Assembly (NCBI GenBank): GCA_963702105.1
Contig: OY969712.1
Span: forward strand, 1,798,001 to 1,862,000
Source of the DNA: ZC4RG20 sp963702105
GTDB taxonomy: Bacteria > Pseudomonadota > Gammaproteobacteria > Steroidobacterales > Rariloculaceae
Direction of reading: 5' to 3'
DNA: 64,000 nt
Program-made: the position numbers and the translations under genes
Notes under the pieces: model-generated
The model's database searches: none
What the model saw: the letters and a program-made list of their open reading frames with translations, nothing else
What the model was told of the DNA's origin: nothing
In this document: positions 8,779-16,644 of the stretch, piece after piece
How positions within the stretch are numbered: the stretch's first letter is position 1
Layout: each line of letters starts with the position of its first letter

Positions 8779-9923
8779 AGCCGGTGCGAGGCGATGCGCG
8801 CGCCTTCGGCCAAAGCCTCGAACTTGGCCCGAATCACCGTCGGGTGCACCTCGGTCTTGTAGCACGCCTGCGAAGAGAACCCGCAATCCGCGCCCGCGAT
8901 TACGCGCTCGCGCCCAACGCGCTGCGCGTAGCGAGTCAGCCGCTCGGCGATGAGCTCCGGATGCTCGACGATGTTCGAGGCGTGCGTGATGACGCCGGGA
9001 ATGATGGCTTTGTCGTCGGGCAGCTTCACCGTCTCCCACAGGTGGTACTCGTGCTCGTGCCGAGCGTTTGCACCCTCGAACGAATAGGCGCCCGCCTTGA
9101 CCCTCAACATGTGCCCCACGACGTCCTTCAGCGCCGCCTCGTGGATGCGCGGGCCCTCGTTGATGCCGTAGCACGTGTGGAAGCGGACGCGCTCGGGCGG
9201 GATGCCCCGCAAAGATTCGTTGATCGCTTCGACGTAGATGTCGGCGCGCCGCGCTCGGGCCTTCGCGTCCCGCGTCTCGTCGGCGAAGATCTCCGAGAGG
9301 GCGGGGTCGTCGATCTGCAGCAGCAGGCCGGCCTCGACGATCGCCCGGTATTCGTGCCCGAGCGCCGCGCCCACGGCGTGCAGAAACTCCTCCTCCGTCT
9401 TGTAGTACTCGTTGCGGCCGATACGCGACGGCGCGGTCGCGGGGAGGAAGGCCTCGGCGACGTCGAGGCCCTCGAGCGCCGCCTTGAGATTTGCGATGTC
9501 GGCGGCGACGGCTGCGGCGCCCGTGTAGGTGACCGGTCCGACGCAGGCGAGCGGCACGATGGGCGCGACGGCAGCGCCGAGCATCGCTCGGCCGAAATAG
9601 TCGGCGTAGTACTCGGGGAAGGCGGCGGTTTCGGCCGCGAACGGTTCGTACTTCGCGTTCGGCCGCGGCTCGAAACCGCTGAGCCGCTCCTTGGCATAGC
9701 TGAAGAACCCGGCTTTCGACATCTCGCCGTCGGCGACCACATCGATGCCCGTGTCGGCCTGCATCTTTACGGTATCGGCGACGGCGTCCGCGACCGCGCG
9801 CCCATAGGCGGCGCGGTCGTACGCGGCGCCCGAGAGCTTCGCCTTCATAACGTCGAGCAGGCGCTTGGGGCGCGGCATCGAGCCCACGTGCGTGACGAGT
9901 ATGCGGTCGGTCGAAAGCTTCAC
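8766..9923 (-). CDS. Cobalamin-independent methionine synthase-like protein, catalytic domain only
   Basis: A 385-residue protein matching the C-terminal, zinc-binding half of MetE, with no N-terminal domain (full MetE is about 750 residues). It opens ILVTHVGSMPRP, and DTGIDVVADGEMSK follows. The putative zinc ligands are His and Cys in RFHTCYGIN and the late Cys in GADCGFSSQ. Such short proteins are annotated as 5-methyltetrahydropteroyltriglutamate-homocysteine methyltransferase-like and may use a different methyl donor or thiol. It lies beside metY-metX but on the opposite strand, and is co-directional and overlapping with the patatin gene. Confidence 0.82.
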   Translation of the reverse strand: MKLSTDRILVTHVGSMPRPKRLLDVMKAKLSGAAYDRAAYGRAVADAVADTVKMQADTGIDVVADGEMSKAGFFSYAKERLSGFEPRPNAKYEPFAAETAAFPEYYADYFGRAMLGAAVAPIVPLACVGPVTYTGAAAVAADIANLKAALEGLDVAEAFLPATAPSRIGRNEYYKTEEEFLHAVGAALGHEYRAIVEAGLLLQIDDPALSEIFADETRDAKARARRADIYVEAINESLRGIPPERVRFHTCYGINEGPRIHEAALKDVVGHMLRVKAGAYSFEGANARHEHEYHLWETVKLPDDKAIIPGVITHASNIVEHPELIAERLTRYAQRVGRERVIAGADCGFSSQACYKTEVHPTVIRAKFEALAEGARIASHRLWPS

Positions 9924-10150
9924 GTCGTCCTCTCGATCGGTTCGAAGCGGTCTTGGAGCCCGGGGGTGATTCGATCGTACACGCCGAGTCGTCCCGCTGC
10001 ATCGATCGCGGGTGTACGGGTTGGTCTGGAAACGGCGGTATCCGCATGGTCCATAATTCGCGAACGCCGCGCCGAAGGGTGAGACGAGCGCCTCGGGCGC
10101 CGCGAGCCCGGCAAGCGCGTATCGGGCCCGCAGTGTTCGGAAGGTGCTAT

Positions 10151-11482
10151 GTGGCGACGCCCCCCGCCGAGATCCGAGAGACGCCGAGCGTCGCCGTCCT
10201 AGGCGGTGGCATCGGCGGCCTGTTCGCCGCGAACGCGCTGCTCGCGCGCGGCATTCGTGTCGCCGTCTACGAGCAGGCGGCCGCGCTGGGCGAGGTCGGC
10301 GCGGGCGTCTTCCTGACGCCCAACAGCGTTCGGCAACTGGAGCGCCTCGGCCTCGGCGCAGCGGTGGAACGCTTCGGTGCCCGCGTCGGCGGGCATTCGC
10401 GTTACCTTCGCGACGACGGCCGGGAGATCGCGCCCGTGCAGGTCACGGATTCCTCGGGCTGGAATGGCACGTTCGGTATGCACCGCGCGGATCTCGTGAC
10501 GCTGCTTGCCGACGCGCTGCCGACCGGGGTCGTCCATGTCGGCCATCGCTGCACCGGCTTCGAGCAATCCGCCGAAGGCGGCCGAATGCGTTTCGCGAAC
10601 GGAGCTTTTGCCGAAGCCGATATCGTCATCGGCGCAGACGGCATTCATTCGGAGCTGCGCCCGCACGTGTTTCCGCCGTCACGGCCCGTCTTCTCCGGGT
10701 CCGTGGCGTACCGCGGGCTCATCCCGCATGACCGTGTCCCCGAATGGCCGAGCGACCGGTGGCTGATGTGGCTCGGCAAGGGCAAGCACTTCCTCGCGTT
10801 CCCGGTGCGTGCCGGGGAGTTGATCAATTTCGTCGGCTTCGTGCCCGCGGATGCGCAGATGAAGGAATCGTGGTCGGCGCCGGGCGATCCGGATCAGCTG
10901 CGGAGGGAATTCGCCGGCTGGGATCCGCGCATCGGCACATTGTTGAAACAAGTGCGCGCGACCTTTCGCTCGGCACTCTACGATCGGGACCCGCTGCCCG
11001 TGTGGACCCGCGCCCGGTTATCGCTGCTCGGCGACGCAGCTCACCCGATGCTTCCGCACCTCGGTCAAGGCGCCAATCAGGCGATCGAGGACGGCGCGGC
11101 GTTGGCGACGATCCTGGCAGGCGCCGACCGGGGCACGGCTCCGACCGCCTTGCTGGCGTATGAGCGTTTGCGCCGCGAGCGCGTCGCGGTGGTGCAAACG
11201 GGGGCGAGGCGGAACGGGCTGCGCTACGATTCGGCGGTCGCCGACCTGCGCGTTCGCGACGACGAGCTCAAGGCGCATGCGGAGTTCCGGCGGCGTCTCT
11301 ACGACTACGACGTGGTGCCCGAGGCGGAAGCGGTGCAAGGGACGTTGCGGCCGCGCCCCCCCGTAACGACCTCCACGCAAGGTCGGCGCGGCTCGTCGGC
11401 TGCCGGGCGACTCCCTGGTGACGTGGCTCGGGCCCACGGCCCCCGGCGCCCAGCCGAAACGCTCGCACCGGCGGAGCCGTAG
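10151..11482 (+). CDS. FAD-dependent aromatic monooxygenase (salicylate hydroxylase-like)
   Basis: A group A flavoprotein monooxygenase. Visible are the N-terminal dinucleotide-binding motif VLGGGIGGLFAANALLARG, the DG motif (IGADGIHSELR) and the GD motif (LLGDAAHPMLPHLGQGANQ). The family hydroxylates aromatic rings using FAD and NAD(P)H. The GTG at 10151 follows a GGAAGG-like site. The last 45 or so residues are rich in Pro, Arg and Gly and look unlike the family, so the native end may lie near 11340 with run-on or frame-shifted sequence after it. There are no aromatic-catabolism neighbours, so the substrate is open. Confidence 0.8.
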   Translation: MATPPAEIRETPSVAVLGGGIGGLFAANALLARGIRVAVYEQAAALGEVGAGVFLTPNSVRQLERLGLGAAVERFGARVGGHSRYLRDDGREIAPVQVTDSSGWNGTFGMHRADLVTLLADALPTGVVHVGHRCTGFEQSAEGGRMRFANGAFAEADIVIGADGIHSELRPHVFPPSRPVFSGSVAYRGLIPHDRVPEWPSDRWLMWLGKGKHFLAFPVRAGELINFVGFVPADAQMKESWSAPGDPDQLRREFAGWDPRIGTLLKQVRATFRSALYDRDPLPVWTRARLSLLGDAAHPMLPHLGQGANQAIEDGAALATILAGADRGTAPTALLAYERLRRERVAVVQTGARRNGLRYDSAVADLRVRDDELKAHAEFRRRLYDYDVVPEAEAVQGTLRPRPPVTTSTQGRRGSSAAGRLPGDVARAHGPRRPAETLAPAEP

Positions 11483-11521
11483 GCAGACCGGGTAAGTCTT
11501 GGCCGCGACAACGTACAAGTC

Positions 11522-11561
11522 TGTCAAGGCTCTTGACAATACCCTTGGTTTGTTCAAGCTA
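11522..11561 (+). promoter_or_regulatory. Candidate promoter/operator of the T6SS cluster
   Basis: A perfect 7-bp inverted repeat, TGTCAAG-GCT-CTTGACA (11522-11538), overlaps a consensus -35 box, TTGACA (11533-11538). A weak -10 candidate (AAGCTA) lies 17 bases on. The block sits about 110 bases before tssA in the only sizeable gap ahead of the cluster. The arrangement suggests a repressor site over a sigma-70 promoter, but no binding protein is encoded nearby. Confidence 0.4.
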
Positions 11562-11648
11562 CGCTTCCATAGAAGGACGAGGACGGGTTCCCCTCGTCGG
11601 CGCGGCCATGTCGGGGGCTAACGGCGCGCCGACCAATCTCTTACGGCT

Positions 11649-12677
11649 ATGATCGATCTGACCGCTTTATTGAAACCGGTGTCGGAGGACGCGCCGTGCG
11701 GACCGAATCTGGAGTACGACCCGGATTTCGGTGAGCTGGAACGCGCGGCCCAGGGGACGCCGGAGCGCGAAATGGGCGGAAGCACCATTCCCGCCGTCGC
11801 GCCCGATTGGAATGAGGTCTACGACAGGGCTTCGGCGCTGTTCGAGCGCACCAAGGACCTGCGGGTCGCCGTGCCGATGCTGCACGCCGCGCTGCGGCGC
11901 GGCGGCCTCCCGGCCTTCGCTTCAGGGCTGGCGCTCGTCCGGGGCCTGCTCACGGACTACTGGGAAGACCTGCATCCGGAGCTCGACAGGGACGATCACG
12001 ACGATCCTACCCTGCGCATGAACAGCCTGCTGCCGCTCACGGACCGAACCCAGATCATCGCGAGCCTGCAGCGTTGCCCGCTCGTGCGGTCGAGGGCCAT
12101 GGGACCGGTGAGCCTGCGCAACCTGCGCATCGCCTCCGGGGAGGTCGCGGCGGCGGCCGAAGACGGGGCCGATCCGCTCGGGAGCGCTCAGATCGAGGCG
12201 GCCTTTCTCGACGCGGACCTCGACGAGCTCAAGGCGAACGCGGCGGCTGCGCACGCGGCCGTGGAAGAGCTAAAGGGTCTGACGAGTCTTCTCGGCGAGA
12301 AGGCGGCCATGGCCGCACCCGATCTTTCCGCGCTCGCGGCCGAGCTTCGCGCCGCGGACGCCGCGCTCGGCGCCCAGCTGAGCCGCCGGCTCGGCAACGG
12401 CCAGGCGAATCCGGCGGGCGCCGCCGCGGGGGCGCACGGCGCGCAGGGCGGCGCGGGGCCGGTCCCGGTGGGGGACATCAGGAGCCGGGAGGACGTGATC
12501 CGGCTCCTCGACCGGATCTGCGATTACTTCCACAAAAACGAGCCTTCGAGTCCGGTTCCGCTGCTGTTGAATCGGGCCAAGGGGCTCGTCGCCAAAGACT
12601 TCATGGAAATTCTTCGGGACTTGACGCCCGATGGGGTCGCGCAGGCTCAGTTGATCGGCGGCCTCAAAGACGAGTGA
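11649..12677 (+). CDS. tssA: T6SS protein TssA (ImpA)
   Basis: A 342-residue TssA with the N-terminal ImpA domain (LLKPVSEDAPCGPNLEYDPDF, then LHAALRRGGLPAFASGLALV). TssA primes baseplate and tail assembly and caps the growing sheath. The short C-terminal part (REDVIRLLDRICDYFHKNEPSSPVPLLL) is the type that makes ring assemblies, as in P. aeruginosa TssA1, rather than the long VasJ type. Ala-rich helices and a Gly/Ala linker separate the two parts. It is the first gene of the cluster; tssB follows after 56 bases with its own Shine-Dalgarno (AGGAG). Confidence 0.9.
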   Translation: MIDLTALLKPVSEDAPCGPNLEYDPDFGELERAAQGTPEREMGGSTIPAVAPDWNEVYDRASALFERTKDLRVAVPMLHAALRRGGLPAFASGLALVRGLLTDYWEDLHPELDRDDHDDPTLRMNSLLPLTDRTQIIASLQRCPLVRSRAMGPVSLRNLRIASGEVAAAAEDGADPLGSAQIEAAFLDADLDELKANAAAAHAAVEELKGLTSLLGEKAAMAAPDLSALAAELRAADAALGAQLSRRLGNGQANPAGAAAGAHGAQGGAGPVPVGDIRSREDVIRLLDRICDYFHKNEPSSPVPLLLNRAKGLVAKDFMEILRDLTPDGVAQAQLIGGLKDE

Positions 12678-12733
12678 GCGCATGATGCCGAGCCGGTTTG
12701 TAACTCTTCAACTTCGAATCGCAGGAGACCACC

Positions 12734-13252
12734 GTGGCCAAGCCGAGTAGCCAGAAGTTCATCGCGAGGAACCGCGCGCCGCGAGTCCAGATCGAGTACG
12801 ACGTCGAGGTCTACGGCGCCGAGAAGAAAATGCAGATCCCGTTCGTCATGGGCGTGCTGGCCGACCTTGCCGGCAAGCGCGAGGAGCCGCTGCCGTCGCT
12901 CGAGGAGCGCAAGATGCTCGAGATCGACGTCGACAATTTCGACAGCCGGCTCAAAGCGTTGAAGCCGCGCGTAGCGTTCGCCGTGCCGAACACGTTGACG
13001 GGCCAAGGGGACCTCAAGGTGGACATTACCTTCGAGAGCATGGACGACTTCTCGCCCGCGGCGGTCGCGCGCAAGGTCGCGGGGCTCGACAAGCTGCTCG
13101 AGGCGCGTACCCAGCTCGCAAATCTCGTGACGTACATGGACGGCAAGGCCGGCGCCGAGGAGCTCATCAGTAAGGCCTTGAAGGACGAGACGTTGCTGCA
13201 GGCGCTCGCCTCGAAGCCCGCCGACGCGCCCGCCGAGGACAAAGGGGAGTAG
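12734..13252 (+). CDS. tssB: T6SS contractile sheath small subunit TssB (VipA)
   Basis: A 172-residue protein starting with GTG after an AGGAGACC site. Characteristic TssB blocks are present: SSQKFIARNRAPRVQIEYDV at the start, then LPFVMG-like IPFVMGVLADLAG and KMLEIDVDNFDSRLKALKPR. TssB pairs with TssC to build the contractile sheath in the cytoplasm that fires the Hcp tube. The length and order with tssC (6 bases downstream) match the conserved pair. Confidence 0.95.
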   Translation: MAKPSSQKFIARNRAPRVQIEYDVEVYGAEKKMQIPFVMGVLADLAGKREEPLPSLEERKMLEIDVDNFDSRLKALKPRVAFAVPNTLTGQGDLKVDITFESMDDFSPAAVARKVAGLDKLLEARTQLANLVTYMDGKAGAEELISKALKDETLLQALASKPADAPAEDKGE

Positions 13253-13258
13253 CACGCC

Positions 13259-14752
13259 ATGGCCGAACAGAAGTCAGAACAGCAAGGCGCAGTCGCCGAA
13301 AGTTTCGCCCCAGACGAGTTCGCCCAGCTCCTCAACAAGGAGTTCAAGCCGAAGTCGGACCGCGCGCGCCAGCAGGTCGAGGCGGCGGTCCAGACCCTGG
13401 CCCAGCAGGTGCTCAGCGACCAGGATCTCATCGTCGACGACGCGATCAACTCGATCAACGCGATCATCGCTGAAATCGACGCGAAGCTGACCGAGCAGGT
13501 GAACCTCGTCCTGCATCACCCCGAGTTCCAGCAGCTCGAGTCGGCGTGGCGCGGCCTGCACTATCTCGTCAACAACACCGAGACGGACGAGATGCTGAAA
13601 ATCCGCTTCCTCAGCATCTCTAAGAACGAGCTCGGCAAGACCATCAAGCGCTTCAAGGGCACCGCCTGGGACCAGAGCCCGCTGTTCAAGAAAGTCTACG
13701 AGCAGGAGTACGGCCAGCTCGGCGGCGAGCCCTACGGCTGCCTCATCGGCGACTATCACTTCGACCACAGCCCGCCCGACGTCGAGATCCTGAGCGGCAT
13801 GGCGCAGATCGCGGCCGCGGCTCATGCGCCGTTCATCGCGGGCGCGGCGCCTTCGGCCATGCAGATGGACTCGTGGCAGGAGCTCACGAATCCGCGCGAC
13901 CTCACGAAGATCTTCTCCACGCCCGAATACGCGGCCTGGCGCTCGCTGCGCGAATCGGAAGACTCGCGCTACCTCGGGCTCGCGATGCCGCGGTTCCTCT
14001 CGCGGCTGCCCTACGGGTCAAAGACCGACCCCGTCGAGGAGTTCGATTTCGAGGAAGACACCGAGGGCGCCGATTCCACGCGTTATACGTGGTCGAACTC
14101 CGCTTACGCGATGGCCGTCAACATCAACCGGGCCTTTAAGCAGTACGGCTGGTGTTCGCGCATTCGCGGAGTGGAGTCCGGCGGCTCCGTGGAAGGTTTG
14201 CCCGTGCATACGTTCCCCTCGGACGACGGCGGCGTGGACATGAAGTGTCCGACCGAGATCGCCATCAGCGACCGGCGCGAGGCCGAGCTCGCCAAGAACG
14301 GCTTCATGCCGCTGATCCACAGGAAGAACAGCGATTTCGCGGCCTTCATCGGCGCGCAATCGCTGCAGAAGCCCGCCGAGTACGAGGACCCGGACGCGAC
14401 GGCCAACGCCGCGCTCGCGGCGAGGCTGCCGTATCTCTTCGCGAGCTGCCGCTTCGCCCACTATTTGAAGTGCATCGTCCGCGACAAGGTCGGCTCCTTC
14501 AAGGAGCGGGCAGACATGGAGAAGTGGCTCAATAACTGGATCCTGCAGTACGTGGACGGGGACCCGGCCAATTCGACCGAGGAGGTCAAGGCACGCAAGC
14601 CGCTCGCGGGCGCGCAGGTCGTCGTCGAGGAAGTCGAAGGCAACCCGGGTTACTACACCTCCAAATTCTATCTGCGGCCCCACTATCAGCTCGAGGGATT
14701 GACGGTTTCGCTGCGTCTCGTGTCGAAGCTGCCGAGCGAGAAGGCCGCCTGA
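13259..14752 (+). CDS. tssC: T6SS contractile sheath large subunit TssC (VipB)
   Basis: A 497-residue sheath subunit, the usual length. Typical blocks are seen: INAIIAEIDAKLTEQVNLVL and FQQLESAWRGLHYLVNNTET near the N-terminus, GEPYGCLIGDYHFDHSPPDV in the middle, and a C-terminal NPGYYTSKFYLRPHYQLEGL. It polymerises with TssB around the Hcp tube; contraction drives injection, and ClpV recycles the sheath. It is only 6 bases from tssB and part of the same transcript. Confidence 0.96.
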   Translation: MAEQKSEQQGAVAESFAPDEFAQLLNKEFKPKSDRARQQVEAAVQTLAQQVLSDQDLIVDDAINSINAIIAEIDAKLTEQVNLVLHHPEFQQLESAWRGLHYLVNNTETDEMLKIRFLSISKNELGKTIKRFKGTAWDQSPLFKKVYEQEYGQLGGEPYGCLIGDYHFDHSPPDVEILSGMAQIAAAAHAPFIAGAAPSAMQMDSWQELTNPRDLTKIFSTPEYAAWRSLRESEDSRYLGLAMPRFLSRLPYGSKTDPVEEFDFEEDTEGADSTRYTWSNSAYAMAVNINRAFKQYGWCSRIRGVESGGSVEGLPVHTFPSDDGGVDMKCPTEIAISDRREAELAKNGFMPLIHRKNSDFAAFIGAQSLQKPAEYEDPDATANAALAARLPYLFASCRFAHYLKCIVRDKVGSFKERADMEKWLNNWILQYVDGDPANSTEEVKARKPLAGAQVVVEEVEGNPGYYTSKFYLRPHYQLEGLTVSLRLVSKLPSEKAA

Positions 14753-14845
14753 CGGCAATCGGTCCGAGCGCGGCTCTCATGACTCGGTCGAGACCGGCGC
14801 CGAGCGAAGAATGTGCGACAAATCACCTGATCACGGAGACTACCA

Positions 14846-15325
14846 ATGGCTGTTGATGCATTCCTGAAGCTTGGCGACATCAAGGGCGAATCCGTCGCCA
14901 AGGACAAGGCGGACCAGATCGACGTTTTGAGCTGGCAATGGGGCATGAGCCAGAGCGGCACGCTGCACCTCGGTAGCGGCGGCGGCGCGGGCAAGGTCAA
15001 CGTGCAGGACCTCGTCATCACGAAGTACGTCGACGCGGCGACCCCGAATCTCGTCAACGCCTGCTGCACGGGCAAGCACTACGACGAGGCCGTGCTGTCG
15101 TTTCGCAAGGCCGGCGGGACGCCGCTCGACTATCTCGTCATCACGCTGACGGAGGTCATGGTCACGAACGTGCAGACGGGCGGCCATTCGGGCGAAGACC
15201 GCTTCACGGAAACCGTGACGCTGAATTTCGCGAAGTTCAAGGAAAGCTATCAGCCGCAGGACTCCAAGGGCGCGAAGAAGGGCGGGGCGATCGAAATCGA
15301 GTACCACATCGCCGAGAACGCATGA
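14846..15325 (+). CDS. hcp: T6SS tube protein Hcp (TssD)
   Basis: A 159-residue Hcp, starting MAVDAFLKLGDIKGESVAKD after a GGAGAC site. The internal blocks SWQWGMSQSG and VMVTNVQTGGHSG and the C-terminal IEIEYHIAENA are family hallmarks. Hcp hexamers stack into the secreted tube and can carry small effectors in the ring lumen. The roughly 90-base gap before it is the largest in the first half of the cluster, so hcp may also have its own promoter. Its last codons overlap the tagJ start (ATGA). Confidence 0.95.
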   Translation: MAVDAFLKLGDIKGESVAKDKADQIDVLSWQWGMSQSGTLHLGSGGGAGKVNVQDLVITKYVDAATPNLVNACCTGKHYDEAVLSFRKAGGTPLDYLVITLTEVMVTNVQTGGHSGEDRFTETVTLNFAKFKESYQPQDSKGAKKGGAIEIEYHIAENA

Positions 15326-16137
15326 GCGAAGCGCTCGAGCTTCTGCGTCGAGGCGATCCGGAGGGCGCGCTCGCGTCCCTGCAGGCTGCGGTGCGTGCCG
15401 AGCCGGCCGAAGCGAAGCACCGGGTGTTCCTGTTTCAGTTGCTGTCGGTGCTCGGCCAGTGGGGCCGAGCGCTGACGCAGCTCAACGTTGCGGGCGATCT
15501 CGACGCCGGCACGCTCGGCATGGTTCAGGTGTATCGCGAGGCGCTCGGCAGCGAAGCGCTGCGCGCGGAGGTCTTCGCCGGCCGCCGCTCGCCCCTCGTG
15601 TTCGGCGAGCCCGAGCAGTGGATCGCTCTTTTGCTCGAGGCTCTGCGGTTGGCCGGGCAGGGAGAGTACGAGAAGTCGCAGGCCCTGCGCGACGAAGCGT
15701 TCGAGCAGGCGCCGGCCACGACGGGCCGCCTCAACGGCAAACCCTTCGAGTGGATCGCGGACGCCGACGCGCGCCTCGGCCCCGTCGTCGAGGCGGTCGT
15801 CAACGGCCGCTACTATTTCGTCCCGTTTCACCGCATCGCGGAGCTGCGCATCGAGCCGCCCACCGATCTGCGCGACCTCGTCTGGCTGCCGGCCGAATTC
15901 AAGTGGGTCAACGGGGGCGACGCCATGGGCCTGATTCCCACGCGCTATCCGGGCTCGGAAAGGGCGGCCGATCCGTTGCTGCGCTTGGCCCGCCGCACCG
16001 AGTGGACGGACGTGGGCGGTGGCCTGTTCGCCGGCACCGGTCAGCGCATGTTGGCGACGGATGCAGGCGAGTATCCGCTCACGGAGGTCGAGAGCGTGAT
16101 TCTCGGAACCTCCGGGGCGGCCGACGACGAGACCTAG
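15322..16137 (+). CDS. tagJ: T6SS accessory protein TagJ (ImpE)
   Basis: A 271-residue protein of the ImpE/TagJ family. The N-terminal helical repeats (LLRRGDPEGALASLQAAVRAEP) are followed by the conserved C-terminal domain with FVPFHRIAELRIEPPTDLRD and GLIPTRYPGSE. TagJ binds TssB in P. aeruginosa H1-T6SS and is found with one subclass of ClpV; it probably helps sheath disassembly. It overlaps hcp by 4 bases and is followed after 3 bases by tssE. Confidence 0.9.
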   Translation: MSEALELLRRGDPEGALASLQAAVRAEPAEAKHRVFLFQLLSVLGQWGRALTQLNVAGDLDAGTLGMVQVYREALGSEALRAEVFAGRRSPLVFGEPEQWIALLLEALRLAGQGEYEKSQALRDEAFEQAPATTGRLNGKPFEWIADADARLGPVVEAVVNGRYYFVPFHRIAELRIEPPTDLRDLVWLPAEFKWVNGGDAMGLIPTRYPGSERAADPLLRLARRTEWTDVGGGLFAGTGQRMLATDAGEYPLTEVESVILGTSGAADDET

Positions 16138-16140
16138 GCG

Positions 16141-16644
16141 TTGGCCGAGCTCACGCCTTCGGAGAGGTTGCAGCCCTCGCTCCTCGACCGCCTGACCGAC
16201 GACGAGCCGGATCGCCAGGTCGAGTCGCGCGAGCAGCGAGTGCTTTCCGTGCAGCGGCTCAAGGCGGCCCTGCTTCGCGATCTCGTCTGGCTGCTCAACA
16301 CCGGTCACCTCGAAAGCGTCGAGGACCTCGAGGGCTTGCCCGAGGTGCGCCGCTCAGTGCTGAACTACGGCATTCCGGACCTGGCCGGCCTCACGATTTC
16401 CGGTGCCGACACGCTGGCGATCGAAAAGGCCGTGCGCGAGGCCGTGGCGGCCTTCGAGCCGCGCATCGCGCCGGGCTCGCTGCAGGTCAGCATCGAGAAG
16501 GGTGAGAGCGGCATGGGCCGCAGCGCCATGGTCTTCCGAATCGAGGGCGAGCTCTGGGCGAGGCCGACGCCGCAGGCGCTGTACCTCAAGACGGAAGTGG
16601 ACCTCGAGACCGGCAGCGTGACCGTCAGCGAAGGCCGAGGATAA
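16141..16644 (+). CDS. tssE: T6SS baseplate protein TssE
   Basis: A 167-residue baseplate wedge protein of the gp25/lysozyme-like family, beginning at a TTG only 3 bases after tagJ. The family region RLKAALLRDLVWLLNTGHLE is followed by LNYGIPDLAGLTISG, and the C-terminal half forms the gp25 fold. It joins TssF and TssG at the foot of the sheath. The gene ends inside the ATG of tssF (TAATG overlap), which signals translational coupling. Confidence 0.9.
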   Translation: MAELTPSERLQPSLLDRLTDDEPDRQVESREQRVLSVQRLKAALLRDLVWLLNTGHLESVEDLEGLPEVRRSVLNYGIPDLAGLTISGADTLAIEKAVREAVAAFEPRIAPGSLQVSIEKGESGMGRSAMVFRIEGELWARPTPQALYLKTEVDLETGSVTVSEGRG

